The position numbers and the translations under genes are program-made. Positions 8,683-17,920 of a stretch of DNA of 64,000 nt are shown here, piece by piece. Below the pieces are notes generated by a model, which made no database searches, was not told where the DNA came from, and saw only the letters and a program-made list of their open reading frames with translations. Each line of letters starts with the position of its first letter. Within the stretch, counting starts at the first letter, position 1. This DNA is from an uncultured Clostridia bacterium (GTDB taxonomy: Bacteria; Bacillota; Clostridia; Christensenellales; CAG-138). The stretch covers positions 98,370 to 162,369 of the forward strand of contig CALVWJ010000003.1 of the NCBI GenBank assembly GCA_944366945.1, written 5' to 3'.

Positions 8683-9876
8683 ATGAGCAATATCAAGCAG
8701 TTTACCGACAAACTCGACAAGCTGGATTTTAAAAACATGTACGAAGGCGATTTTTTCCTTACCTGGGAAAAAACGCGCGATGAGCTCGAAGCGGTGTTTA
8801 CCGTTGCGGACGCGCTGCGGCATCTGCGCGAGAACAACATTTCCGCAAAGATCTTTGATAGCGGCCTTGGCATCAGCCTTTTCCGCGACAATTCCACCCG
8901 CACGCGCTTTTCGTTCGCTTCGGCCTGCAACCTGCTTGGCCTCGAGGTGCAGGACCTTGATGAAGGCAAGAGCCAGATCGCCCATGGCGAAACCGTGCGT
9001 GAAACGGCAAACATGATCTCCTTCATGGCGGACGTCATCGGCATTCGGGATGATATGTACATCGGCAAGGGCAATACCTACATGCACAACGTTGTAGATG
9101 CGGTAACCGAAGGACATAAGGCAGGCGTGCTCGAGCAGAAGCCTACGCTTGTGAACCTTCAATGCGATATCGACCACCCGACCCAGTGCATGGCCGACAT
9201 GCTGCACCTCATCCATGAATTCGGCGGCGTAGAAAACTTGAAGGGCAAAAAGATCGCCATGACATGGGCGTATTCCCCGAGCTATGGCAAGCCGCTTTCC
9301 GTGCCGCAGGGCGTGATCGGCCTCATGACCCGCATGGGCATGGATGTAACGCTCGCCTACCCCGAAGGGTATGAAGTGATGGATGAAGTCGTGGAAGTGG
9401 CGAAGAAAAACGCTGCGGAGTTCGGCGGCAAATTTGAAATCACCAACGATATGAAGCAAGCGTTCCAAGATGCGGATGTGGTGTATCCGAAATCCTGGGC
9501 GCCGTTTAAAGCCATGGAAGAGCGCACGGAGCTTTATGGAAACGGCGATTTTGATGGCATCAAGGCGCTTGAGAAGCGGCTGCTGGCGCAGAACGCGGAG
9601 CACATGGACTGGGAGTGCACCGAGGAGATGATGCAGCTCACCAAGGATGGCAAAGCGCTCTATCTGCACTGCCTGCCCGCGGACATTACGGATGTTTCCT
9701 GCGAGCACGGCGAGGTCGCTGCAAGCGTGTTTGATCGTTACCGCGATCCGCTGTATAAGCAGGCATCCTTCAAGCCATACATCATTGCGGCGATGATCTT
9801 CCTCGCCAAGGTGCAGGATCCTTCCGCCAAGCTCAAGGAGCTGGAGGAACAGGGGACGAAGCGGCATAACGGGTAA
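8683..9876 (+). CDS. ygeW: YgeW-type knotted carbamoyltransferase
   Basis: 397 aa, the same size as E. coli YgeW. It carries the carbamoyl-phosphate-binding DNSTRTRFSF (about residues 69-78), HPTQCMADM and the C-terminal HCLPAD motif of the aspartate/ornithine transcarbamoylase superfamily. The ATG at 8683 follows ACGGAGG. The family is a carbamoyltransferase whose natural amino acceptor is not firmly established. In this cluster it is thought to handle carbamoyl groups released from purine-ring breakdown. No ygeX (diaminopropionate ammonia-lyase) or hydantoinase gene follows, unlike E. coli; a perfect hairpin ends the operon 18 nt downstream. Confidence 0.93.
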   Translation: MSNIKQFTDKLDKLDFKNMYEGDFFLTWEKTRDELEAVFTVADALRHLRENNISAKIFDSGLGISLFRDNSTRTRFSFASACNLLGLEVQDLDEGKSQIAHGETVRETANMISFMADVIGIRDDMYIGKGNTYMHNVVDAVTEGHKAGVLEQKPTLVNLQCDIDHPTQCMADMLHLIHEFGGVENLKGKKIAMTWAYSPSYGKPLSVPQGVIGLMTRMGMDVTLAYPEGYEVMDEVVEVAKKNAAEFGGKFEITNDMKQAFQDADVVYPKSWAPFKAMEERTELYGNGDFDGIKALEKRLLAQNAEHMDWECTEEMMQLTKDGKALYLHCLPADITDVSCEHGEVAASVFDRYRDPLYKQASFKPYIIAAMIFLAKVQDPSAKLKELEEQGTKRHNG

Positions 9877-9894
9877 ATACGGAGAGAAAGAATT

Positions 9895-9926
9895 GCGGAG
9901 GGCTTTGCACATGCAAAGCCCTCCGC
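9895..9926 (+). terminator. Perfect 14-bp hairpin after ygeW
   Basis: GCGGAGGGCTTTGC (9895-9908), loop ACAT, and its exact complement (9913-9926). No clear T-run follows, so it may be a weak terminator or an mRNA 3' end stabiliser. Its central stem recurs 150 nt further on. Confidence 0.6.
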
Positions 9927-10058
9927 TTGCTGAAGCGGGAGCACAGGCCATTGGTAAGCGGCAGGGCCTCTTTGCTGCCCGGCATCTTTGGGGATTTATT
10001 TAGGTTTGATGCAAACCAAGCAAGGCTGCAATTTGCGATTCGCGAGCGGGAGTATTTG

Positions 10059-10081
10059 GGGCTTTGCGGTATGCAAAGCCC
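10059..10081 (+). repeat. Second copy of the GGGCTTTGC/GCAAAGCCC hairpin
   Basis: GGGCTTTGC (10059-10067), loop GGTAT, GCAAAGCCC (10073-10081), then TTT. The stem core is identical to the hairpin at 9895-9926. The sequence between them (9927-10058) shows no gene. Confidence 0.5.
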
Positions 10082-10125
10082 TTTCCATTGCAAAACCAAC
10101 TGCAACGCATAAAAAAGGGTATATC

Positions 10126-10153
10126 TTGACAGAATGGCCTCACATTATATAAT
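10126..10153 (+). promoter_or_regulatory. Strong sigma-A-type promoter
   Basis: TTGACA (10126-10131), 16-nt spacer, TATAAT (10148-10153): both hexamers are consensus. It would drive the small membrane protein gene starting 107 nt downstream. Confidence 0.75.
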
Positions 10154-10260
10154 GAAATGAATAGAAGTTACTTTGTTGCAGATCCGTTCAAGTTTCGCTC
10201 TCTGTAAACACGTTTTTTATAAACCGCAATAGGAATATTATAGCAAGGAGTGCAGGCGAT

Positions 10261-10542
10261 ATGGCACGAAAACTCAAAGCTGGATGGGATAAATTCCTTC
10301 GTTTTTCGCAGGTGCGCGGCATGGGCATGATCGGCCTCGCCTTTGTTTTGACCTTCCTTTCCAGAAATCATCTGTTTGCACTCTTTGTGCGTGGCTTTAT
10401 GTTGCTGGAACTTTTCATCCTGTGGCAGGTGAATGAGCAATGGTCTGCCCGGATCATTTATATCATTCTTGGACTCTATTGCGCTTTTTCGATTTTTTGC
10501 ATTCTATTTTATCGGTTAACGGGAACCTATTTTATGGGTTGA
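10261..10542 (+). CDS. Small membrane protein of unknown function
   Basis: 93 aa, not recognised. A basic N-terminus (MARKLKAGWDKF) is followed by two or three hydrophobic stretches, at roughly residues 21-34, 40-56 and 61-86, consistent with a small integral membrane protein. The ATG at 10261 follows AAGGAG at about 11 nt. A near-consensus promoter lies upstream, and the gene stands alone between two long non-coding stretches. It is considered real because of the promoter, ribosome site and membrane-like composition. No function can be assigned. Confidence 0.6.
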   Translation: MARKLKAGWDKFLRFSQVRGMGMIGLAFVLTFLSRNHLFALFVRGFMLLELFILWQVNEQWSARIIYIILGLYCAFSIFCILFYRLTGTYFMG

Positions 10543-11026
10543 AACACGAGCGATGATTTCAGAAAAACAAAAGCAAAGCATGGCGTTTCCGTTGCCCTGC
10601 TCTTAACAATGTGCCTTTTGGCTGGAGCTTGCGATCCATGCTGGCTGGCTCTGCTTGCACCAATTTCGCGCCCTTCCCGGCCTGCTGCGCTGGGTGAGCA
10701 GTTCTATGAAAGCTCTGGGATATATTCATAGAAAACATACGGTAGCCCATTCCCAAAAGAGATTAAAGACATTTTGCAACAATGCGCCCAAAACTTGGCG
10801 TGAATGGAATCTGCACGTTGCTGTAGCCGCCTAACCCTGCATCATCGCAAGTTCTGCCTGTGGCGAAGGGACGCTTTTCTCGGAGAAGTAAACCTTATCT
10901 ATAAGCAAAAACGACGGATCGAGCAGTACAAATTGCAAAACGGAGAATCTGCCGCAGAACGAATGTTTAAGAATGCCTAAATGGAACAAAGAAAAACAAA
11001 GCTTATGGCTTGAAAATAATTGCAAG
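10543..11026. other. Non-coding stretch, nothing recognised
   Basis: About 480 bases with no ORF that has both a ribosome site and sensible composition, no tRNA and no clear terminator. It may be decayed sequence. Confidence 0.4.
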
Positions 11027-11055
11027 TTGACAGACGTGGTTTTTCATAGTATGCT
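11027..11055 (+). promoter_or_regulatory. Promoter upstream of the lipoprotein-like gene
   Basis: TTGACA (11027-11032), 17-nt spacer, TATGCT (11050-11055). If it serves the gene at 11270 the leader is about 210 nt, with a small CCGCT/AGCGG hairpin near 11175. Confidence 0.55.
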
Positions 11056-11269
11056 TTTAAAAAAAGAAGCCATGCTTCTCTCTGATTGGATTTCTGTTGT
11101 ATACTTCTTCTCATGCGGACCGACAATCGTTTCCCATTGCATGCAGTTGCTTTTTGTTCGGAGTAAGTCTGTTGCCGCTCGCAAGCGGTTGCCCTTTGCG
11201 AACCCGCATAATGGGCAGCGCGGACGATAAAATAAAATTGAATGAAATAATGGGGGGAAGGTGCCAACA

Positions 11270-11830
11270 ATGAAACGTTTTTTCATTTTCATTATGGCAA
11301 CATGCTTTTGCCTGGCTTGCATTGCCTGCACGGACGGCGTGGCCGCTACGGAATCGGAGCAGTCCGAATGGCTGGCGGAGGACGCCCTTGCAAGTACGGT
11401 GCAAGGATTTGAGGTAGCATATCAAACGGATGGGGCGATGGGTATGGTTACCTATTACGCTGTGCCGGAAGGCGGGGCAATGACGCTGTATTCCTACGCG
11501 CCGGAGCAGGAGCTGCAGCAGAGCGCCGCTGCGGAACGCCCGCAGAAAGAAACCGCATTGACCGTAGAAAAACTGCCCGAACTTGCCGAAGCGCTCAAGG
11601 CTTGGGCCATTGAAAACCATCCGGATAAGGAGGAATACCGCTTTGCGTATCTCCTTCCCGAATATAGCTTCCTCGCAGATGCGGAATATCCTGCGAATGC
11701 GCTTTCTGTTTCGCTTGCAAGCGGTGCCGTGCAGGAGCTCGCAGGGGAATATGAAGGTTCCAAGGAATATGGTTCCATCAGCATTGCCTTTGACAACTCC
11801 ATTCAGTATACGGTTTATATCGACGATTAA
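11270..11830 (+). CDS. Putative exported or lipoprotein-like protein of unknown function
   Basis: 186 aa from the ATG at 11270 (purine-rich GGGGGGAAGG upstream); a GTG at 11261 is in frame but overlaps the ribosome site. The N-terminus is a classic export signal: MKR, then a hydrophobic run (FFIFIMATCFCLACIAC). A Cys at the end could be lipidated, although the -3 position is Cys, so the lipobox is not standard. The mature part is acidic, has no recognised domain and contains no further membrane segment. A GC-rich hairpin with T4 terminates it at 11977-11992. It is convergent with the two-component kinase gene. Confidence 0.7.
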   Translation: MKRFFIFIMATCFCLACIACTDGVAATESEQSEWLAEDALASTVQGFEVAYQTDGAMGMVTYYAVPEGGAMTLYSYAPEQELQQSAAAERPQKETALTVEKLPELAEALKAWAIENHPDKEEYRFAYLLPEYSFLADAEYPANALSVSLASGAVQELAGEYEGSKEYGSISIAFDNSIQYTVYIDD

Positions 11831-11976
11831 ACGCACCTCGTTGCAAGCGCAAATGAAATGCTAGAAAAGCGGCGGCATGCATAAGCAAAGCGAAATTGCA
11901 TGCTGCCGGGCTCTGTTAAAATCGGGTGCGCAAGGCGCCTCAGCGCACAGTTAAGGGGACGCAGGCCTTTGCTGCG

Positions 11977-11992
11977 CGGCGCGCTTGCGCCG
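11977..11992 (+). terminator. Terminator after the lipoprotein-like gene
   Basis: CGGCGC, loop GCTT, GCGCCG, then TTTT at 11993-11996. A larger imperfect hairpin (GGCGGCATGCA/TGCATGCTGCC) lies at about 11868-11911. Confidence 0.6.
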
Positions 11993-12041
11993 TTTTGATT
12001 TAAACGCATGGCGCTCCCTTAAAAGAAGCCTTGCAGGGAGG

Positions 12042-14174
12042 CTAAATCGTAAAGCTGAATTCCACGCCGCTTTTTGTGTTGCGCGCAGCACACCTGCCGC
12101 CGTGCAGCACAATGATGTTTTTTGCGATGGCAAGCCCGAGGCCTGTGCCGCTGCTGGAGCGGGATGCATCGGCCCGGTAGAACGTATCCCACACTTTGCG
12201 CAGCGCTTCCGCGGATAAAGGCGTGCTCTCATTTTCGATGGAAAACAGGGCCCCATCGCGCCTGCGCTCGATTTTCACTACGATGTGGCCGCCTGCGGGC
12301 GTGTATTTGATGGCGTTTGTGGCAAAGTTTTCGATCACCTGTGCGATGCGGCTTTCATCCGCCGTAATCGTAAAATCCTCCGGGAAACGGAATTCGATCT
12401 GCAGATCCTTCGCCCGCGCAGCCATTTCCAGCTTTTCAAAGATGGTGCGCGTGAGCGCAATCAGCGAAAATACGTCGCGGGATAGCTTTACTTTTCCCGC
12501 CTCCAGGCGGGATAGATCCAGCATTTCCAGCACCATGCTATCCAGCCGCTCGGTTTCGGAAAGGATGACGTTGATATATTTATCTCGCTTATCCTCAGCG
12601 ATATGTTCCTTCAAGCCTTCCGCATAGCTGTGGATGATGGCGAGGGGCGTTTTCAGCTCATGGGCGATGCTGGAGGTCATTTGCCGCCGGTTCTGCTCTG
12701 CCGTTTCAGCATATTCGAGCGCCGTGCTTAAGCGGGCAATCTCGTTTTTGCCTGTGCGCAGGGCGTCCTGCGTGTCGGCATAATGGGAAGCAAGCGCGTA
12801 GGGTTCCTCCCATTTGGGTGGCTTCTCCCGAAACTGCAGAAGATGGACCCAGCCTTCTGCTATGCCTTGATTGACGGCCTGCACAGGCGCAATCAAATGC
12901 TTTTTGGCGCTGCGGCGCACGAGCAGGAAGCCAAAAGCTGCAAGGGCAAACGTGGCGGGATAAACGTTTTTTAAAAAGTGCATGGCGATCTTGAGGGGAC
13001 TTGCCCGGAGGGCAGTAAGGATGGTATATTCCCGCTCCGGGACGGGGTCGCCCGATGCAGCGTCATATTCCGAAAAATCCCTAATTCCCCAGCTGCTGAA
13101 CACCACAAGATCCCAAAGATCGAATTTGGAGGCGCCGGAATAGACCGAATTCCTCCCGCTGTTGCTGTAGGCCCCCATGGTGCCAAGAAGCGCGAGGAGA
13201 TTTTCGTGCTGTTCAACGCCTTTATAAGAAACCATGCCTTTTGGCTCATAAAGCGCCATACCGGGATGGGTGGCATAGATGGTCGCAAGCTCCCGCCCGG
13301 CGGAAGCCGTGTGATCAAACCCTGCTTCCCATGCAAGAAGCCCCATGGCATCGAGCTCGCTTATGGTATAGGCCGGGCTTTCACCGCCACCGGAGCCGGA
13401 GGTGGTGGCGGAATCACTGAGATCGGGTGTTTGGGGTGCAACGGCATTTTCTTCGGTGGAATCGGAATCGCTGCCCTGCGGGCTTGCTGATTCCAGAGCA
13501 TCATAGTAAGCGCCCTGCGTTAAAATATCCATAGCCAGAGGCTCAAAGCGGGAACCCTCAAAATAGCCTGTTAGGCGCAGAGCAGAGAGATCCCAAAGGC
13601 TTTTATCCTCCGCATACATGGCGCGCAGGCCGCCGTACCTGGAATCATCCTCCGCGCCGAGATCGATCCAGCCATAGGCCGTGCCAACATCGCTGCCGGC
13701 GTCCCATTCCGCCTCCGTTACATAGCCGAAGTATAGAAAATCTCCGCTCTCGCGGATGATGTTGCCATCGCGGTCCATAAAGAGAACAGCTGTTTCGCAG
13801 GCATCGCTTCCTTGAAGGATATTCAGCCAATCCGGAAAGTATGGCTCCGGATAGAAATCATAGCTTGGCGCTGAGATCCCCGCGCTGGATTGTGCGATGG
13901 CTTCGTTCATGAAATATTCCACCACACCCGGCATCTGCCGCCGCTGCTCTATCCAGGCATCGCTGGGATATTCCCCATAAAGGTATCCGAATCGCCCCAC
14001 CATATAGACATATTCGGCAAAATCGAGCCCTGTTGTGGTGAGTTCACCGAAAACATATTGGGTTACCCCCAGCGTGATGAGCGCCATACACATAAGCCAC
14101 AGGGCTAAGAGCAGAGCGCCAAAGCGCACCATGAGCGCAGGGAGGGCTTGCGGCCGCCGCTTTTCCTTTTTCAT
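12042..14174 (-). CDS. Membrane sensor histidine kinase
   Basis: 710 aa. TM1 is at about 16-42, a large extracytoplasmic region at 43-396 and TM2 at about 398-419. The dimerisation/phosphoacceptor segment has His505 in SSIAHELKTPLAIIH. The HATPase_c domain has its N-box near 614-623 (VIENFATNAIKY) and G-box GTGLGLA near 676-682. The long sensor region includes a low-complexity Ser/Gly/Thr stretch (about 232-268) and has no domain I recognise. The start at 14174 immediately follows the response regulator stop, so the two are translationally linked. The architecture resembles VanS/PhoR-type kinases of Firmicutes. The signal is unknown. Confidence 0.93.
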   Translation of the reverse strand: MKKEKRRPQALPALMVRFGALLLALWLMCMALITLGVTQYVFGELTTTGLDFAEYVYMVGRFGYLYGEYPSDAWIEQRRQMPGVVEYFMNEAIAQSSAGISAPSYDFYPEPYFPDWLNILQGSDACETAVLFMDRDGNIIRESGDFLYFGYVTEAEWDAGSDVGTAYGWIDLGAEDDSRYGGLRAMYAEDKSLWDLSALRLTGYFEGSRFEPLAMDILTQGAYYDALESASPQGSDSDSTEENAVAPQTPDLSDSATTSGSGGGESPAYTISELDAMGLLAWEAGFDHTASAGRELATIYATHPGMALYEPKGMVSYKGVEQHENLLALLGTMGAYSNSGRNSVYSGASKFDLWDLVVFSSWGIRDFSEYDAASGDPVPEREYTILTALRASPLKIAMHFLKNVYPATFALAAFGFLLVRRSAKKHLIAPVQAVNQGIAEGWVHLLQFREKPPKWEEPYALASHYADTQDALRTGKNEIARLSTALEYAETAEQNRRQMTSSIAHELKTPLAIIHSYAEGLKEHIAEDKRDKYINVILSETERLDSMVLEMLDLSRLEAGKVKLSRDVFSLIALTRTIFEKLEMAARAKDLQIEFRFPEDFTITADESRIAQVIENFATNAIKYTPAGGHIVVKIERRRDGALFSIENESTPLSAEALRKVWDTFYRADASRSSSGTGLGLAIAKNIIVLHGGRCAARNTKSGVEFSFTI

Positions 14175-14175
14175 G

Positions 14176-14847
14176 TTATCCCTCCAACCTGTATCCGGCC
14201 TTGATTACGGTTTGAATGCAGCTGGCGCAATCGCCCAGCTTTTCGCGCAGCCGCTTGATATGGGTATCCACGGCCCGGCTTTCGCCTTCGTAATCATAGC
14301 CCCAGCATTTGACCAAAAGCTGTTCCCGGCTCAGCACCCTGTTTTTGTTTTGCATGAGGCAGAGCAAAAGCGCGTATTCTTTCGGCGTCAAGGCAATATC
14401 CTGCTTGCCTGCAAAAACCTTCCTGGTGGAGCGCACAAGGGTGATGCCGCCCGCTTCGATGCGGTCGCCGGCAAGGACGCTGCGCTCATTGCGCTTGATG
14501 AGCGCCATGGTTTTAGCGTAGAGCACGGAGAGGGAAAACGGCTTGGTGATATAATCGTCCGCGCCGAGCTCATACCCCAGGAGTTTATCCTCCTCATCGG
14601 AAAGGGCGGTGAGAAAAAGGATGGGTACATCGTTGGTTTTGCGCACTGCGCGGCACACCGAAAGCCCATCGAGCCCCGGCATCATAATATCGAGCAGGAC
14701 TGCATCGAATTCGCACTCTTCCATGCGCGCAAGCGCCTCGAATCCATCGCAAGCTTGAATGGGGCGCTCACCCCTGCTGGCGAAATAATCGCACAAAACT
14801 TCCCGCAGCTTGGCTTCATCCTCTACGATTAGAATTTTATGGTTCAT
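14176..14847 (-). CDS. OmpR/PhoB-family response regulator
   Basis: 223 aa. The receiver domain (1-115) has VEDEAKLRE with the acidic pocket, phosphoacceptor Asp in DAVLLDIMMPGLDG (about residue 51), and conserved Thr/Lys (TAL and KPF). A C-terminal winged helix follows (about 125-222; LTPKEYALLLCLMQN and RAVDTHIKRLREKLG). The ATG at 14847 has AAGGGGGAA upstream. It is first of the pair, with the kinase starting 2 nt after its stop. The 250 nt upstream (14848-15097) carry no gene. Targets are not visible; the kinase/regulator pair may control the neighbouring exported protein, but no direct evidence exists. Confidence 0.95.
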   Translation of the reverse strand: MNHKILIVEDEAKLREVLCDYFASRGERPIQACDGFEALARMEECEFDAVLLDIMMPGLDGLSVCRAVRKTNDVPILFLTALSDEEDKLLGYELGADDYITKPFSLSVLYAKTMALIKRNERSVLAGDRIEAGGITLVRSTRKVFAGKQDIALTPKEYALLLCLMQNKNRVLSREQLLVKCWGYDYEGESRAVDTHIKRLREKLGDCASCIQTVIKAGYRLEG

Positions 14848-15097
14848 CCGGCGTTCCCCCTTTCGCCCTTATCATACAAAAGCGATTTGTATTCTCTGTG
14901 TCGATCGGGCATATACTGAGGATTTCATAGACCGGGCCGGATCATACCTGCCTAGCCTTGGACAAAAAACAACGGGTATCCGGCTTTTGCACCGAATATC
15001 CGCTGCGTTGCTCGAATGCGGTACGCTTTGATCGCTTGCCGCTGGAATCTGCGCCATTCCCGGCTTGAATTCGGATGGCATCGGGTCCTGCTGTGCA

Positions 15098-16312
15098 TCA
15101 AAAATAATCTGAAAAGTAGGGTTTATCGTTTGGAATGAGGCGCTCAAGAACATCCACAAGGTAGTATTCCATCGTGAGCCGCTCGTTTTCATAAAGATAC
15201 CCGGGCCGCTTATAGCCCATCAGCATGGTGGTGAGCGTTTGGATGTCCAGCTCGATCAAATTCTGGAATGGGCCTTCTTCTGCAACCTCGCAAATGGTTT
15301 CATCTTCTTTCCAATGCACCAGGAAGGTATTGTCGTTCCAAGGGGCCAGCGGATCATGCACGCGCAGATGCAGCCGGAGCTTTTCGGGCGCTTCCTGGAA
15401 CCTGTATTTTGAGAGGAACGCCGGAACATCCACAATGCGCGCCATATAATAGGGCGCAATGGTTTCTGTGATTTCGCTATCTTCCAGCAGGAACGCCATC
15501 GGCTCGCCGGTATAATTATCCCCGCGCACTTCGGTAATCATGGAAAAATGCGCGCTGATGTAATTCCAAAGCCCGTGGTAGGCCTCTTTGTTAAGGTAGA
15601 TCATCTCCTTGATGTAGAAGATCTCGTTTTCCACGTGGTAAACGAGCGAGCCAAGCGGCTTGTGCGCGCTGTCATAATACACGGCCGCGATCACATCGTC
15701 CACTTCCCAGCGCCAGTATTCATCCCATGCCAGATGATCGCGGATAAGCGCGCCATGATGCTGGTAGGCAAAATATTCATATACGTTTTTAAGGTCTTCA
15801 TGCTCCGTGTCCACCCGTTCCACCATGCCGGGCACCGGATGGTGCCTGGGAAGCTGCGTATCCTTGATGCTGAAGGCGAGCTTGTCGGAAATCAGCTCCC
15901 AGCCTTTTTTGCGGTAAAAGGGGATGGAATACGGGTAAAGGTATGAGATGCTCTGCCCATGCGCGCGCATGGCTGCGAGGATCTTGACCACGAGCGCATG
16001 GATGAGGCCGCGGCCGGAATATTCCGGGTAGGTCGTTACGCCGGTTACGCCGCCCATGTCATAGATCTCGCCTTGAATGTTGACGCGCATGGGGTAAACG
16101 ACAATTTGCGAAGCGAGCCGGTCCTTGTGAAACCAGCCCAGCACGTAAGCGCCATCCAGGATCGGTGCCTTGGCGTGGTTGAATTCATCCGATTTCCAGC
16201 CGCTGCGCACCAGGTCGTTGGATGTGACCTGGAAAGCATAGCGCAGCAGGGCATTGAATTGCTCCAAATCGCTCTGTGTGAGTTCGCGCATATGAAACAT
16301 GCTGTTATCCAT
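15098..16312 (-). CDS. Eis-type GNAT N-acetyltransferase
   Basis: 404 aa, the size of the Eis family. The N-terminal GNAT domain has an acetyl-CoA site in YPEYSGRGLIHALV and an Eis-like IPFYRKKGWE. A second GNAT-like domain follows, then a C-terminal SCP2-type sterol-carrier fold that provides the carboxylate end. Eis enzymes acetylate amines of diverse substrates such as aminoglycosides or peptides; the substrate here is unknown. ATGs at 16312, 16297 and 16288 are in frame. The AGGAGG lies 22 nt before the first, separated by a GCCGC/GCGGC hairpin that could bring the two together, so the start is not settled. It is divergent from the NhaC-type gene. Confidence 0.88.
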   Translation of the reverse strand: MDNSMFHMRELTQSDLEQFNALLRYAFQVTSNDLVRSGWKSDEFNHAKAPILDGAYVLGWFHKDRLASQIVVYPMRVNIQGEIYDMGGVTGVTTYPEYSGRGLIHALVVKILAAMRAHGQSISYLYPYSIPFYRKKGWELISDKLAFSIKDTQLPRHHPVPGMVERVDTEHEDLKNVYEYFAYQHHGALIRDHLAWDEYWRWEVDDVIAAVYYDSAHKPLGSLVYHVENEIFYIKEMIYLNKEAYHGLWNYISAHFSMITEVRGDNYTGEPMAFLLEDSEITETIAPYYMARIVDVPAFLSKYRFQEAPEKLRLHLRVHDPLAPWNDNTFLVHWKEDETICEVAEEGPFQNLIELDIQTLTTMLMGYKRPGYLYENERLTMEYYLVDVLERLIPNDKPYFSDYF

Positions 16313-16479
16313 TGCTATCGCCGCTTTTGCGGCTCCTCCTTTTCTATTGCGGAGCGGGTTTGCATTGCTTGAACGTGCACCCCGAAAGGAATACTATCTT
16401 TCCTTTATTATACCGCGCAATGGCAAGCACTGCCAGCGGTGTTTTCGGCGAAATGGCCGCAAACCGGTGATTTTCAATA

Positions 16480-16507
16480 TTGACATAAAACGCTGTTATG
16501 TTACACT
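16480..16507 (+). promoter_or_regulatory. Promoter of the NhaC-type antiporter gene
   Basis: TTGACA (16480-16485), 16-nt spacer, TACACT (16502-16507), 66 nt before the ATG. Confidence 0.55.
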
Positions 16508-16573
16508 ATCGTTGGTAAGAGGCGCGGCGCATTTGCGAGATGCCGCCCAAACGGCGCTTTTTAGAGGTGGAGC

Positions 16574-17920
16574 ATGGATTTCTGGTTCGCCATGTTGGTG
16601 TTTATCGGCGCAATGGTTGCCTGTCTCTGCGCGGATGTGTCAATGAGCTTGGCGCTGGTTGCGGGCTTCCTCTGTTTTTGGGTGGTGGGCCTTCGGCGCG
16701 GATATGGCGCGCGTGCCTTGATGAAAATGGCGTTGCGGGGCGGAAAAGATGCGCTTGGCGTCGTGCGTGTCCTTGCGCTCATCGGGCTCATTACGGCTGC
16801 CTGGCGTGCAAGCGGCACCATCGCGTTTTTCATCGTGAAAGGCGTTTCGCTGATTACGCCTTCTTTATTTATTTTGATTGCATTTGCGCTTTCCGCAGTG
16901 CTTTCCTACGCGCTTGGCACATGTTTCGGCGTTGTTGGGACGGTGGGGGTAATCTTCATGGCGCTTGCGCGCAGCGGCGGCGTGAATGAACTCATTGCCG
17001 CGGGCGCAATCCTTTCCGGCGCGTTTTTCGGCGATCGCTGCGCGCCGATTTCTTCGAGCGCAAATCTGATTGCAGGCGTAACCTGCACCCCTATTTATGA
17101 CAACGTGAAATATATGCATCTCACGGCGCTGCTTCCGCTTGCGATCTGCACCGTGGCCTATGGCGTGCTTTCCGTGTTCAACCCTATCGGATCCGTGGAC
17201 ACAAGCGAGTTGACGCTCCTTACGGAGCATTTTACCCTTTCGTGGTGGACGCTTCTCCCTGCTGGAATTATCCTCATTCTGCCGCTTTGTAAAGTCCCGG
17301 TACGCTATGCAATCCCCGCAAGCGTACTCGCAGCCGCCGTGCTGGCGCTCGGCGTGCAGCATATGCCGGTTTGGGACTTCCTGCGCTGCCTTGTTTTAGG
17401 CTATACTGCGCCCGACCCTTCGCTCAACCATGTGCTTGGCGGCGGCGGGCTCATCTCCATGCTGAACGTCTGCTGCATCGTCCTGCTTTCCGGTATGCTT
17501 TCCGGCGTGTTTAACGGGACGGGCATGCTGGGCGGCCTGCAGGGGATCATCCGGCCCATGGAAGCGCGCATCGGCGGTTTTCCGGCGATGATCCTAACGA
17601 GCTTTGTGATCTGCGCCGCATTTTGCAACCAGACCATTGCCATCACCATGAACGACCAAATCTGGGAGGATATTTATGAAAAGGAACATGCCTCCCCTCG
17701 GGAGCTGGCACTTGATATGGAAAATTCCGCCGTGTTGATTTCCGGGCTTGTGCCGTGGGCGATTTCCTGCTCCGTCCCGCTTGAAATGCTGGGCGTGGAT
17801 GCGCGCGCGTTGCCGTATGGGTTTTTGCTGTATCTTGTGCCGCTGTGCTACATTTTCACCAAGAAAATCTGGTTTCCTCCGCGCCGGCGCAAATCGGCGG
17901 AAGCTGCACAGCAGGAATAA
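16574..17920 (+). CDS. NhaC-family Na+/H+ antiporter-like transporter
   Basis: 448 aa, hydrophobic, about 11 membrane segments. It carries family hallmarks such as the conserved helix GTCFGVVGTVGVIF (about 115-130) and GAFFGDRCAPISSSANLIAG (about 152-171), where the Asp/Ser-rich turn is typical of NhaC-type proteins. A late segment ICAAFCNQTIAITM is also typical. AGGTGG precedes the ATG at 16574. The family exchanges sodium, or malate/lactate with sodium, for protons; which substrate applies here cannot be told from sequence. It is single, with a PHP phosphatase gene about 200 nt downstream that probably has its own start signal. Confidence 0.9.
   Translation: MDFWFAMLVFIGAMVACLCADVSMSLALVAGFLCFWVVGLRRGYGARALMKMALRGGKDALGVVRVLALIGLITAAWRASGTIAFFIVKGVSLITPSLFILIAFALSAVLSYALGTCFGVVGTVGVIFMALARSGGVNELIAAGAILSGAFFGDRCAPISSSANLIAGVTCTPIYDNVKYMHLTALLPLAICTVAYGVLSVFNPIGSVDTSELTLLTEHFTLSWWTLLPAGIILILPLCKVPVRYAIPASVLAAAVLALGVQHMPVWDFLRCLVLGYTAPDPSLNHVLGGGGLISMLNVCCIVLLSGMLSGVFNGTGMLGGLQGIIRPMEARIGGFPAMILTSFVICAAFCNQTIAITMNDQIWEDIYEKEHASPRELALDMENSAVLISGLVPWAISCSVPLEMLGVDARALPYGFLLYLVPLCYIFTKKIWFPPRRRKSAEAAQQE

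Noticed and set aside
6838..9951. A 1,037-codon open frame on the minus strand opposite ygeY and ygeW
   Set aside because: It is antisense to two well-matched family genes, is rich in His/Arg/Phe as expected for the complement of GC-biased codons, and has no ribosome site. Similar long antisense frames lie opposite purL (52095-53996) and ygfK (2000-3004).
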